From contig JBBQFL010000021.1 in assembly GCA_038321965.1 (NCBI GenBank), forward strand, positions 1 to 64,000: a DNA stretch of 64,000 bases, in the 5' to 3' direction. The stretch's first letter is position 1; every line of letters begins with the position of its first letter. The position numbers and the translations under genes are program-made. The notes under the pieces were generated by a model that had not been told where the DNA came from, did no database searches, and saw only the letters and a program-made list of their open reading frames with translations. This document shows, in pieces, positions 50,396 to 59,271 of this stretch. This stretch comes from UKL13-2 sp038321965 (GTDB lineage Bacteria > Pseudomonadota > Gammaproteobacteria > Burkholderiales > Usitatibacteraceae).

Positions 50396-51244
50396 CTACT
50401 TCTGACAGTGAGCGCAAAAATAGGTAGACCGCTGGCCCTGTCGCATCGTACGAATCGGCGTCTTGCACGCCTTGCAGGGTTGTCCTTCGCGGTCGTAGAC
50501 AAACGCGTTCAGTTGGAAATATCCAGGCTCACCGCTCGCTTGCAGATAATTGCGCAACGAAGAACCCCCGGCATTTATCGCATTCTGCAATGTGACTTTG
50601 ATTGCTTCGGCCAAACGTTTTAAACGCGCAAGCGAGACTTTGCCTGCTTCGCGCGTGGGGCGAATTGCGGCGCGAAACAGCGCTTCGGACGCATAGATAT
50701 TGCCGACACCCACCACCACGTGGCTGTTCATGATGAACTCCTTGATGCTGACGCTTCGTCCTTTGGCAGCGCGGTGCAAATGGGGGCCGTCAAAGTCGGC
50801 TGACAGTGGTTCCGGTCCAAGAAAATTTAGCAGCGGATGCTTTGGCTCTGACGCCGCAATCCATAGTAGTGCACCAAAGCGCCGTGGGTCCGTGTAGCGA
50901 ATGGTGGCGCCGTTGTCAAAAGCGATATCCACGTGGTCATGCTTTTGAGGCGGCTGCAGTTTGTCGGTCGTTTCGATGAGTCTCAATGACCCCGACATCC
51001 CCAAATGGCTCAGCAAATAGCCGCGCTGCAGCCCCGCGACGCCGCCGTGCCGACAATCCCACAGCAAGTATTTGCCCCGTCTTACGATGTCTACAACCGT
51101 CTTGCCGGATAAATACTTCGCAAGCTGTGCAGGAACCGGCCACCGCAGGCGCCGTTCACGAACGATAACGGTGGCAATGCGGGCGCCTTGCACCCGCGGA
51201 AGCAGTCCCAAACGTGTAGTTTCAACTTCGGGCAATTCGGGCAT
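50396..51244 (-). CDS. mutM: Formamidopyrimidine-DNA glycosylase MutM
   Basis: A 282-residue bifunctional base-excision repair enzyme that removes 8-oxoguanine and nicks the strand. The N-terminus PELPEVETTRLGL supplies the catalytic Pro and Glu after Met removal. The C-terminal zinc finger is CKACKTPI ... YFCAHCQK. KEFIMNSHVVVGVGNIYASE and SLRNYLQASGEPGYFQ are conserved helix-two-turn-helix regions. Length is normal. Confidence 0.96.
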   Translation of the reverse strand: MPELPEVETTRLGLLPRVQGARIATVIVRERRLRWPVPAQLAKYLSGKTVVDIVRRGKYLLWDCRHGGVAGLQRGYLLSHLGMSGSLRLIETTDKLQPPQKHDHVDIAFDNGATIRYTDPRRFGALLWIAASEPKHPLLNFLGPEPLSADFDGPHLHRAAKGRSVSIKEFIMNSHVVVGVGNIYASEALFRAAIRPTREAGKVSLARLKRLAEAIKVTLQNAINAGGSSLRNYLQASGEPGYFQLNAFVYDREGQPCKACKTPIRTMRQGQRSTYFCAHCQK

Positions 51245-51446
51245 GGGAACTCGTTTGGATAATGACAGTCTGCATTGTAGCGACTAAGCCTGTCCATCGA
51301 TAAGCGTCTATGATGCGAAGTGTGCCCACCGGTTTCGAGGTGGGACCGTATTTGTCGGTGCCCGCAAAGTTATTCAGAATGGATATATTGTCATCAGGCG
51401 CCGTACACATCGCATTCCGCGCCACCTTCCAAAAAGCTCTCGCATC

Positions 51447-53168
51447 ATGATCCTGATACACCAGAAAATCGCCGCTATTGGTTTTTCTTTTTACGCATTT
51501 TCGTCGTTGATTGGCCCAGCGATCGCTCAATCCGAATCTGCTGTCGAGACATCCCCGGCAAAAACGGTCAAAGATACCGGGCTTACAGATCAAATCCTCT
51601 ATCAGTATTTGATCTCCGAGATCGCCGCGCAGCGTGGGCGGGCAGGCCTCGCGTTGAAGGGCATGATAGATTTGGCGCAACGAACTCGCGATCCACGTCT
51701 GGCTCGGCGAGCAGCGGAAATCGCCTTTCAGTCGCGGCAGATGGATGACGCACTCGAGGCGACCACACTGTGGCTGGAGTTTGAGCCGGATTCGTCGCTC
51801 GCTCGGCAAGCGCTCACGGCCATATCTGGCAATCTAGGGACTCTTGAATCTGCCAAAGCAAATTTGACTCGTTTGCTTGCCAAACCGCTCAGGGCACCCG
51901 GCGTATTGATGCAGTTGTCCAGCCTACTTTCGCGGTTTCCCGACAAAGCCGAAAATCTCTCGATAGTTCGAGAGTTGGCAACCCCCTATCTCAATACCCG
52001 GGAGGCACATTTCGCCATCGCACAGGCGAGCATGATCGCCAAGGACCAAAGTGCAGCGCTTGCGGCGATCAATGAGGCCGACAGGCTGAATGCCGGCTGG
52101 GCGCAGGCGGCGATATTGAAGTCACAGATCCTTCGTGAATCGTCGGAGGAAAATGCCCGCACTTTCCTGCGGGACTACTTGACGACGCACCCCTCTGCAA
52201 CCGAAGTTCGTATCGTCTATGCGCGACTTCTAGCTGCCCAAAAGGGCTATTTGGAGGCGCGTGAGGAGTTTCGTCTTGCAATAAAAAGCAAACCCGATGA
52301 AGTTGAAATACCCTATGCGATCGCATTGCTGTCGCAGCAGCTTGAGGACTACGGGGACGCGGAAACGCAACTCAAACGTGTGCTTGAACTGAAGCCGGGC
52401 GACGCCAATCCAGTTTACTTTAACCTCGGTGCTGTCGCAGACGCACAAAAGCGGCCTGCAGATGCAATCGTGTGGTATCGACAGGTTAAAGCGGGCGACT
52501 ATTTTGTTGGTGCCCAACTGAAGATCGCAGATATCATCGCCAAGCGCGATGGGATGTCGGCGGGACGAAAGTATTTGCAAGAGGCGCAAGCCAGCCAGAC
52601 AGATGCACCCGAAACACGCATACAGCTCATTCTGGCTGAAGCGCAGCTGTTACGCGACGCGAAGGCGTTTAACGACGCATTTGACGCATTATCCGAGGCA
52701 ATTCGCAGCAATCCCGACACCTCAGATCTGCTTTATGATCGTGCGATGGTTGCCGAGAAAATAGGCAAGTTCGATGTACTGGAAACAGATTTGCGAAAGG
52801 TTATTGAGCTAAAGCCAGATCACCCAGCGGCCTACAATGCGCTGGGCTATACGTTTGCCGACCGCAACAAACGACTCGATGAAGCCAATGCCTTGATTAG
52901 AAAGGCGCTTGAGCTTTCGCCGGACGACGCCTTTATCCAGGACAGTCTTGGTTGGGTACAGTTTCGTAGCGGTCGACTCGATGATGCATTGGCCACATTG
53001 AAAAAAGCCTACCAGACGCGCCGTGACCCCGAAATAGCCGCACACTTGGGTGAGGTGCTTTGGGCGAAGGGGGAGCGTGAACAGGCGACAAAGCTATGGC
53101 AAGCGGCCTTGTTGGAGAGCCCCGGCAATGACTTACTGCGTACGGTGATCGCCAAGTTCAAGCCGTGA
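51447..53168 (+). CDS. Exported tetratricopeptide-repeat protein
   Basis: A 573-residue protein with a signal peptide (MILIHQKIAAIGFSFYAFSS, cleavage likely after about residue 28 at A-I-A-Q) and at least eight TPR-like helical repeats, clearest at 250-340 and 430-540 (for example LIRKALELSPDDAFIQDSLG). Such proteins are regularly encoded just before lolB in betaproteobacteria and may be periplasmic or outer-membrane associated scaffolds. The exact role is unknown. The stop overlaps lolB by 4 bp. Confidence 0.85.
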   Translation: MILIHQKIAAIGFSFYAFSSLIGPAIAQSESAVETSPAKTVKDTGLTDQILYQYLISEIAAQRGRAGLALKGMIDLAQRTRDPRLARRAAEIAFQSRQMDDALEATTLWLEFEPDSSLARQALTAISGNLGTLESAKANLTRLLAKPLRAPGVLMQLSSLLSRFPDKAENLSIVRELATPYLNTREAHFAIAQASMIAKDQSAALAAINEADRLNAGWAQAAILKSQILRESSEENARTFLRDYLTTHPSATEVRIVYARLLAAQKGYLEAREEFRLAIKSKPDEVEIPYAIALLSQQLEDYGDAETQLKRVLELKPGDANPVYFNLGAVADAQKRPADAIVWYRQVKAGDYFVGAQLKIADIIAKRDGMSAGRKYLQEAQASQTDAPETRIQLILAEAQLLRDAKAFNDAFDALSEAIRSNPDTSDLLYDRAMVAEKIGKFDVLETDLRKVIELKPDHPAAYNALGYTFADRNKRLDEANALIRKALELSPDDAFIQDSLGWVQFRSGRLDDALATLKKAYQTRRDPEIAAHLGEVLWAKGEREQATKLWQAALLESPGNDLLRTVIAKFKP

Positions 53169-53761
53169 TCGATTTTCTCCGGTCCGCCGATCGCCGCCGT
53201 TTTCCTACCTATATTTTGATTTTTGTACTCGCAACTCTTTTCGGCTGCACAACAGCACTAAAAGTGCCGACTGCGCCTACCACAAGCCGAACCGCCGATG
53301 GAAAATTGGCAGAACAATTCTCACTCACCGGACGCATCAGTGTGCGTGTAGGCGACAAGATCGATAGCGGGCAAATTCGTTGGCAGCGCACCGTGCGAGA
53401 GGAGCGCATCGGTCTTTATTCGCCGCTTGGCTCCCAAGTGGCAGAACTCGTCAGCGACAAGTCGGCGGGTACGGCAAAACTTCGTCAAGGCAAGGAGATG
53501 CTAACGGCCGCCTCGGTAGCCGACTTGACGCAGTCATTGCTGGGCGTCCCGCTTGACCTTGATCGTCTCGCGGCGTGGGTCCAGGGACAGGGCCTGTTGG
53601 AGAATCAAAGCGTGAATGTTGAATTCGCCAACGGGGACAAGTGGCAGGTCACCGCTGAGAGCTTTCAAGTCGTCGGCAAGCATCAGTTTGCGTCCCGCGT
53701 AATTGCGACTAGCAAAGACATCGTCGTACGGCTGGTAGTTGACGAATGGCTGCCGGAATAG
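53165..53761 (+). CDS. lolB: Outer-membrane lipoprotein insertase LolB
   Basis: A 198-residue lipoprotein. The N-terminal hydrophobic segment ends in the lipobox L-F-G-C (Cys27 or so) after a basic start. The mature part has FSLTGRISVRVGDK and IRWQRTVREERIGLYSPLGS, the LolB beta-strand pattern, and LLGVPLDLDRLAAWVQG. It accepts lipoproteins from LolA and inserts them into the outer membrane. Starts with GTG at 53165 and overlaps ispE by 16 bp. Confidence 0.92.
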   Translation: MIDFLRSADRRRFPTYILIFVLATLFGCTTALKVPTAPTTSRTADGKLAEQFSLTGRISVRVGDKIDSGQIRWQRTVREERIGLYSPLGSQVAELVSDKSAGTAKLRQGKEMLTAASVADLTQSLLGVPLDLDRLAAWVQGQGLLENQSVNVEFANGDKWQVTAESFQVVGKHQFASRVIATSKDIVVRLVVDEWLPE

Positions 53762-54645
53762 ACACCGCCGCCACGACGCTCACAGTGGTGGCGCCGGCCA
53801 AGTTGAATCTCTTCCTGCATATCATCGGACGGCGTGCCAATGGCTACCACCTGCTGCAATCGGTATTCGTGATGCTCGACTTTTGCGATACATTGCATTT
53901 TTCATTGCGTGCCGACGGCGTCATTCGCAGACAATCAGATCTGCCCGGCGTCCACGAAGACGACGACCTGGTGGTGCGTGCCGCAAAGCTGCTCAAGCGG
54001 GAAGCGCAATCCATCGCGTCCCCGGGCGCGTACGGGGTTGAAATATCCGTCGACAAAAAATTGCCGATGGGGGCGGGTCTGGGTGGCGGCAGCTCAGACG
54101 CGGCAACCACCCTGCTAGCGCTGAACCGGCTCTGGAACCTGGGTTTTTCAAACGACAAGTTGCGTACATTGGGGCTGACGCTCGGCGCCGACGTGCCATT
54201 TTTCTTGCATGGTCGCAACGCTTTCGCAGAGGGGGTAGGCGAACAGTTGCTGCCTGTGGAATTACCTCGCTGGTGGTACCTGGTGCTCGTGCCGCCCGTG
54301 CACGTCTCGACGCAAGCTGTATTTGCGCACCCGGAATTGACAAGAGACACGATTCCCCTCAAAATATCGGACTTTTCAGCCAATGGGCTTGGCGGCACGC
54401 ATAACGATCTCCAAGCCGTTGTTCTAAAAACGTTTCCTGCTGTTTTTCGTTACTTGCAAGCGTTGCAATCCGTGAGCCAAAAATCGGTTTTTGGTGCCCG
54501 GATGACCGGGTCTGGCGCGTGTGTGTTTGCCGCGTTTGTGTCTGGGCAAGATGCGCGTGGTGCGTTAGATTTATTGCAGCCGGAATACAAGGGTTTTGTT
54601 GCTCAAGGGTTGTCGAGGCACCCTCTGTTTGATCCGGTACGATGA
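53746..54645 (+). CDS. ispE: 4-diphosphocytidyl-2-C-methyl-D-erythritol kinase
   Basis: A 299-residue GHMP kinase of the MEP isoprenoid pathway that phosphorylates CDP-methylerythritol. It contains VVAPAKLNLFLHIIGRRANG, the ATP loop KLPMGAGLGGGSSDAATTLL, and the C-terminal RMTGSGACVFAAF. Its ATG lies within the end of lolB, so the two are coupled. It is followed by a repeat and tRNA-Gln. Confidence 0.95.
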   Translation: MAAGIDTAATTLTVVAPAKLNLFLHIIGRRANGYHLLQSVFVMLDFCDTLHFSLRADGVIRRQSDLPGVHEDDDLVVRAAKLLKREAQSIASPGAYGVEISVDKKLPMGAGLGGGSSDAATTLLALNRLWNLGFSNDKLRTLGLTLGADVPFFLHGRNAFAEGVGEQLLPVELPRWWYLVLVPPVHVSTQAVFAHPELTRDTIPLKISDFSANGLGGTHNDLQAVVLKTFPAVFRYLQALQSVSQKSVFGARMTGSGACVFAAFVSGQDARGALDLLQPEYKGFVAQGLSRHPLFDPVR

Positions 54646-54670
54646 TGTATTTTCTTATCGTGCCGCATTT

Positions 54671-54708
54671 CTCACCCTCTCCTCGGGGAGAGGGCTTGGG
54701 GTGAGGGG
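54671..54708. repeat. Extragenic palindrome after ispE
   Basis: CTCACCCTCTCCTCGGGGAG, then AGGGCTTGGGGTGAGG. The short inner stem CTCTCC-TC-GGGGAG and the outer CTCACCC/GGGGTGAG arms can pair. It could double as a transcription end for ispE. It is one of very few such repeats in the conserved half of the window. Confidence 0.55.
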
Positions 54709-54753
54709 TAACCGGCTCATGTTCCTGTCGTGCCGGTTAAAGAGTTAGGATTT

Positions 54754-54828
54754 TGGGGAGTCGCCAAGTGGTAAGGCACCGGATTTTGATTCCGGCATTC
54801 GTAGGTTCGATCCCTACCTCCCCAGCCA
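54754..54828 (+). tRNA. tRNA-Gln (anticodon TTG)
   Basis: A complete cloverleaf of 75 nt including an encoded CCA. The acceptor arm TGGGGAG pairs with CTCCCCA, the D-arm is around GCCAAGTGGTAAGGC, the anticodon loop TTTTGAT contains TTG, and the T-loop is TTCGATC with stem GTAGG/CCTAC. It sits between ispE and prs, a standard betaproteobacterial position. Confidence 0.96.
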
Positions 54829-54923
54829 GCTAGTCGGGTCAGTTTGCGTTTTTGCATTTGTAAATTGACCTATTTTTGTGACGTGTGAATTAAAGATCCA
54901 GGCGCCGCGAAAGAAAAATTGGC

Positions 54924-55874
54924 ATGGTAATCGACAACATCAGTATTTTTACTGGAAATGCGAATCCCAGGCTGGCGAAAGAAGTAGCCAAGCAAATGGG
55001 TACGCAGTTGGGCCGCGCCAAAGTATCGAAGTTCAGCGATGGCGAAGTGATGGTCGAAATCATGGAAAACGTCCGCGGCAAGGACGTTTTTATTTTGCAG
55101 TCGACCTGCGCACCGACCAATGACAACCTGATGGAAATCATGGTGATGGCCGATGCCCTGAAGCGCTCCAGTGCGGCGCGCATCACGGCGGCGATTCCAT
55201 ATTTTGGTTATGCCAGGCAGGATCGGCGGCCGCGTAGCGCGCGGGTCGCAATATCGGCCAAAGTGGTGGCAAACATGTTGACCGGTGCAGGCGTGGACCG
55301 GGTGCTGACAATGGATTTACATGCCGACCAGATTCAGGGATTTTTTGATATCCCGGTCGACAATATTTACGCCACGCCAATATTACTTGGCGATGTCTGG
55401 AAACACGATTACCCGAATTTGATCGTGGTATCGCCGGACGTCGGTGGTGTGGTGCGGGCAAGGGCGATCGCCAAGCAGCTTGATGCTGATCTGGCGATCA
55501 TCGATAAACGTCGTCCGCGCGCGAATGTATCGATGGTGATGAACATCATCGGCGATGTGGAAGGGCGCTCCTGCATGATCCTGGACGATATCGTCGATAC
55601 CGCCGGGACCTTGACCGAAGCGGCAAAGGCATTGAAAGAACACGGCGCGGCAAGGGTTGTGGCGTACTGTACCCACCCGGTGTTATCGGGCCCGGCGATT
55701 GAGCGTATTGAGAATTCGGCAATTGATGAACTCGTGGTCACAGATACGATTCCGTTGAAGCCAGAGGCAGCCACGTGCAAGAAGATTCGTCAGATTGGTA
55801 CGGCGGTATTGATCGCCGAAACGATTCGCAGAATTGCCGAGGATGACTCGGTGAGTTCGCTGTTCCCGGAATAG
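54924..55874 (+). CDS. prs: Ribose-phosphate pyrophosphokinase
   Basis: A 316-residue enzyme that makes PRPP from ribose-5-phosphate and ATP for nucleotide, histidine and tryptophan synthesis. Features: FTGNANPRLAKEVAKQMG, the ATP loop region YARQDRRPRSARVAISAKVV, the catalytic flexible area DKRRPRANVSMVMNIIGDVE and the PRPP-binding loop CMILDDIVDTAGTLTEAAK. Length is exactly typical. Confidence 0.97.
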   Translation: MVIDNISIFTGNANPRLAKEVAKQMGTQLGRAKVSKFSDGEVMVEIMENVRGKDVFILQSTCAPTNDNLMEIMVMADALKRSSAARITAAIPYFGYARQDRRPRSARVAISAKVVANMLTGAGVDRVLTMDLHADQIQGFFDIPVDNIYATPILLGDVWKHDYPNLIVVSPDVGGVVRARAIAKQLDADLAIIDKRRPRANVSMVMNIIGDVEGRSCMILDDIVDTAGTLTEAAKALKEHGAARVVAYCTHPVLSGPAIERIENSAIDELVVTDTIPLKPEAATCKKIRQIGTAVLIAETIRRIAEDDSVSSLFPE

Positions 55875-55966
55875 TTAAGACTAAAGATTTTTGCAGTACG
55901 CCGCAGGTCGATAACCTGCACAAATGAGCCATTTGGTCGCGAATGGTTCTTAAATTGGAGCAACAA

Positions 55967-56662
55967 ATGAAAATTGCAATCAAAGCAGAAACGCGCAAAG
56001 GACAGGGCACTGGTGCGAGCCGCCGCCTGCGTCGCGCGGATAAAGTACCTGGTATCGTTTACGGCGGCGGCAAAGACGCGGCAGTGATCGAGCTGGACCA
56101 TAACAACCTGTACCACAAGCTGAAACTCGAAGCTTTCCACGCGTCCATTCTGGACATGGAACTCGAAGGCAAGACCGAGCCGGTGTTGCTGCGCGATGTG
56201 CAAATGCACGCGTGGAAACAAATCGTTTTGCACGTCGATTTCCAGCGCGTCGCCGCCGACAAGAAGATCCACATGAAAGTGCCGCTGCACTTCATCAATG
56301 CGGATATCGCGCCTGGCGTGAAGATCTCCAGCGGGATCGTATCGCACATCATCAATGAACTTCTGATCTCCTGCCTGCCGAAAGACCTGCCGAAATTCAT
56401 CGAAGTCGATCTGAAAGACTTGGCCGCAGGTCATTCTTTGCATCTGTCGAATCTACAGATGCCCGCCGGCGTCGAGTCTGTTGCGCTGCACAAAGGTGAC
56501 GACCAATCCGTTGCTACAATCATCATTCCTCGCGCAGTAGCAGCCGAAGAAGATGCAGCAGCCGTGACTGCCGCAGCCGATGTGCCTGCAGCGAACCAGA
56601 AAGCAAAAGAGGAGGAGGCTCCGAAGAAAGACGACAAAGCAGGCGGAAAAGACAAGAAATAA
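55967..56662 (+). CDS. rplY: 50S ribosomal protein L25/general stress protein Ctc
   Basis: A 231-residue 5S rRNA-binding protein of the long (Ctc) form. It has an N-terminal L25 domain (MKIAIKAETRKGQGTGASRR, then LRRADKVPGIVYGG), a TL5-like C-terminal beta domain (about 95-185), and an Ala/Lys/Glu-rich tail. The ATG at 55967 follows GGAG and gives the standard start; the in-frame start at 55943 adds only a leader. A terminator follows. Confidence 0.95.
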   Translation: MKIAIKAETRKGQGTGASRRLRRADKVPGIVYGGGKDAAVIELDHNNLYHKLKLEAFHASILDMELEGKTEPVLLRDVQMHAWKQIVLHVDFQRVAADKKIHMKVPLHFINADIAPGVKISSGIVSHIINELLISCLPKDLPKFIEVDLKDLAAGHSLHLSNLQMPAGVESVALHKGDDQSVATIIIPRAVAAEEDAAAVTAAADVPAANQKAKEEEAPKKDDKAGGKDKK

Positions 56663-56690
56663 TCCGCTCCGTTGTCGCGTTGTATATTCG

Positions 56691-56726
56691 AATGCCCGCG
56701 ATCAGCGATTGCGGGCATTTTTATTT
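56691..56726 (+). terminator. Rho-independent terminator after rplY
   Basis: AATGCCCGC and GCGGGCATT pair around an 11-base loop and are followed by a T-rich run, about 30 bp after the rplY stop and before the pth start. Confidence 0.85.
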
Positions 56727-56743
56727 TCTGCCGGACGCCCTCC

Positions 56744-57403
56744 ATGTCTTCCCCTATCAATACTGCGATCAAGCTGGTTGTTGGCCTCGGCAATCCCGGT
56801 CGGGAGTATGAAAGAACGCGGCACAACGCCGGTTTTTGGTGGCTCGATGCACGCGCGCGCGACCTGGGTGCTGCATTCAAAAAAGAATCGAAGTTTCATG
56901 GTGAGGTCGCCAAAGGCGGCGGTATTTGGCTGTTGAAGCCGACGACCTTTATGAATCGCTCCGGGCAAGCGGTAGGTGCGTTGGCGAAGTTTTATCAGAT
57001 ACAACCGGGTGAAATCCTGGTGGCACACGATGAGATGGATTTGCCGCCTGGCGGACTGAAGATGAAGATTGGCGGCGCAGCCGGTAGCAATGGCGTCAAG
57101 GACATCGTTGCCCACCTAGGCACCCGCGACTTCTGGCGAATGCGCATCGGCATTGGCCATCCGCGCGACATGGCTGCGAAGCTTGGCGGGGACATGACGC
57201 GCGACGAGGTCGTCGATTACGTCCTTCACCGGCCGGACAAGAGTGACGAACAAGCTATTGACGACGCGATGCAACGCGCCAATGCAGCCTGGCCGATGAT
57301 TGCGCAGGGTGATATGGAGGGCGCAATGCTGAAGCTACATACCAAGCCCGCGAAGTTGGACAAAAACGCGGCAACAATTTCCGAAAAGAAAGAACCGAAA
57401 TGA
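56744..57403 (+). CDS. pth: Peptidyl-tRNA hydrolase
   Basis: A 219-residue enzyme that frees tRNA from prematurely released peptidyl-tRNA. The catalytic His lies in GNPGREYERTRHNAGFWWLD; the Asn of PTTFMNRSGQAVGAL and the Asp of HDEMDLPPGGLKMKIGGAAG complete the site. The ATG at 56744 (MSSPINTAIKLVVGLGNPG) lies after the rplY terminator and is preferred over the start at 56672 inside it. The stop overlaps ychF by 4 bp. Confidence 0.95.
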   Translation: MSSPINTAIKLVVGLGNPGREYERTRHNAGFWWLDARARDLGAAFKKESKFHGEVAKGGGIWLLKPTTFMNRSGQAVGALAKFYQIQPGEILVAHDEMDLPPGGLKMKIGGAAGSNGVKDIVAHLGTRDFWRMRIGIGHPRDMAAKLGGDMTRDEVVDYVLHRPDKSDEQAIDDAMQRANAAWPMIAQGDMEGAMLKLHTKPAKLDKNAATISEKKEPK

Positions 57404-58485
57404 AGTGTGGAATCGTAGGACTACCCAACGTTGGCAAATCAACGACGTTCAATGCGCTCACCAAGGCAGGCATCGCTGCAGAGAATTACCCGTTCTGCAC
57501 GATCGAACCAAATATCGGCATCGTCGAAGTCCCGGACTTACGATTGGCGCAGCTATCGTCACTGGTGAAGCCGTTGAAAGAAATTCCCGCCATTGTCGAG
57601 TTCGTTGACATTGCCGGCTTGGTTGCTGGCGCCTCAAAAGGCGAGGGGCTGGGTAACCAGTTTCTGGCCAACATTCGCGAGACAGATGCGATCTCGCACG
57701 TGGTGCGCTGCTTTGAAGATGACAACGTCATCCATGTGGTTGGCAAAGTCGATCCGCTTTCAGATATCGCCGTCATCGACACCGAGCTGGCGCTAGCCGA
57801 CATGGCCTCCGTTGAAAAAGCACTGCACAAGGCACAAAAAAATTCCCGCGCGGGCGACAAGGATGCGATCAAGCTGGTCGCCATCCTTGAGCCGATGATG
57901 AAACAACTCAACGAAGCCATCCCCGTGCGCGCCATGGGGCTAAGCGCCGACCAGATGGCGCTCATCAAACCGCTGTCGCTAATCACGGCTAAACCGGTGC
58001 TATATGTGGCGAATGTGATCGAAGGCGGTTTTGAGAATAACCCGCTATTGGACGCGGTGAAGGCGCATGCCGCCAAGGACAATGCGCCCGTGGTGGCGAT
58101 CTGCGCCAAGATCGAAGCCGAGATCGCGGACCTGAGCGACGCAGACAAGAAAGAGTTTCTTGACGACATCGGCATGAAGGAACCGGGCCTGGATCGCATG
58201 ATCCGTGCGGCCTACACATTGCTGGGATTGGAAACCTATTTCACAGCCGGCGAAAAAGAAGTGCGTGCGTGGACAGTTCATAAAGGCTCCACCGCGCCGC
58301 AGGCAGCTGGCGTGATACACACGGATTTTGAAAAAGGCTTTATTCGTGCCGAGGTGATTTCGTTTGATGACTATGTGCGGCTCGGTGGTGAGGCAAAATC
58401 GAAAGAAGCGGGCAAGATGCGCCTCGAGGGCAAGGAGTACATCGTCAAAGACGGCGACGTGATGCATTTTCGCTTCAACGTATAG
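57400..58485 (+). CDS. ychF: Ribosome-binding redox-regulated ATPase YchF
   Basis: A 361-residue Obg-family P-loop protein that prefers ATP to GTP. G1 is GLPNVGKSTTFNALT, G3 is FVDIAGLVAGASKGEGLGNQ, with a coiled-coil insert (about 125-200) and a C-terminal TGS domain (VIHTDFEKGFIRAEVISFDD, then G-K-M-R-L-E-G-K-E-Y). It is coupled to pth, the usual pair, and has been linked to oxidative-stress responses and translation. Confidence 0.96.
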   Translation: MKCGIVGLPNVGKSTTFNALTKAGIAAENYPFCTIEPNIGIVEVPDLRLAQLSSLVKPLKEIPAIVEFVDIAGLVAGASKGEGLGNQFLANIRETDAISHVVRCFEDDNVIHVVGKVDPLSDIAVIDTELALADMASVEKALHKAQKNSRAGDKDAIKLVAILEPMMKQLNEAIPVRAMGLSADQMALIKPLSLITAKPVLYVANVIEGGFENNPLLDAVKAHAAKDNAPVVAICAKIEAEIADLSDADKKEFLDDIGMKEPGLDRMIRAAYTLLGLETYFTAGEKEVRAWTVHKGSTAPQAAGVIHTDFEKGFIRAEVISFDDYVRLGGEAKSKEAGKMRLEGKEYIVKDGDVMHFRFNV

Positions 58486-58645
58486 AGAGCGTCTCTTAAC
58501 GGTAACGGCTGGAGCGATGTTGCATTTGCTGTTAAAAGGAATTACGTAGAAGGCCATCTGGCGAGGCGTTCGGTGGTAAAAGCCGTCAAAACGCGCGTGG
58601 ATACTAGTGTTTTGTCAACCAGCGCAGATGTGGGTTCAGTCACCT

Positions 58646-59242
58646 TCACTCAACACTGAAGTCCGTCACCCACATCAATTCACAGGCACCCGCCCCGCTA
58701 TCAGTGCGCGTAAGTGAACTGCGCCACGTGAAGCCATCGTCGCGGCTCGCTTCCACTAGATAGCCTTTCATCTTTACCACCTGCCCGCTGCGTGCCCGCG
58801 AGATCTGCTTGGCTACGGATTTGTCGGCCGCGATCAGGTGCATATTGGCGCTGTGACTGGTAATTTCGCTCGGCGGAATGGGAAATTCTTTCGCTTGCCA
58901 CTGATACCAGCGACCGCTCTGCGAGATGTCGAGTTGTTCGAGCACCGCCGTATCCGACATCGCGCCCCAGCCCACCGCGAGATCGACTGGAACCAGATCG
59001 GCGCCCGGATCCCATCGATAGCGCTCAGAGGAAAGCACGCGCGCCTTGATTTCGTACTTCGCGAGCGGCTTGATCTGGTAGCCCGGCTTCTCAAACGTCG
59101 GCGCGTTGCCCGGCTCAGTTTGCGCGGGCTCCGCAGAGACGAGAACGCCCGGTGATTGCTTCACTGGGCGCACCATCCACCATTCGCAGCCGGCAAAAAA
59201 CACCGGCACCGCAAATATCAAACCCACCCAGCCGGTACGCAT
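58646..59242 (-). CDS. Hypothetical exported protein, possible lipoprotein
   Basis: A 198-residue protein I do not recognise. A short hydrophobic N-terminus ends F-F-A-G-C (Cys at about 19), a near-lipobox with Phe where Leu is usual, so it is either lipidated or anchored. The mature region is rich in Trp and Tyr, with a central block RYRWDPGADLVPVDLAVGWG followed by an A-M-S-D motif, then SQSGRWYQWQ and NMHLIAAD. It lies 29 bp upstream... of nothing on its strand but directly after pntB, so it may be read from the pnt transcript. No function is proposed. Confidence 0.6.
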   Translation of the reverse strand: MRTGWVGLIFAVPVFFAGCEWWMVRPVKQSPGVLVSAEPAQTEPGNAPTFEKPGYQIKPLAKYEIKARVLSSERYRWDPGADLVPVDLAVGWGAMSDTAVLEQLDISQSGRWYQWQAKEFPIPPSEITSHSANMHLIAADKSVAKQISRARSGQVVKMKGYLVEASRDDGFTWRSSLTRTDSGAGACELMWVTDFSVE

Positions 59243-59271
59243 GTGGTCCCGTCCTGCTTGATGCTGTCGAA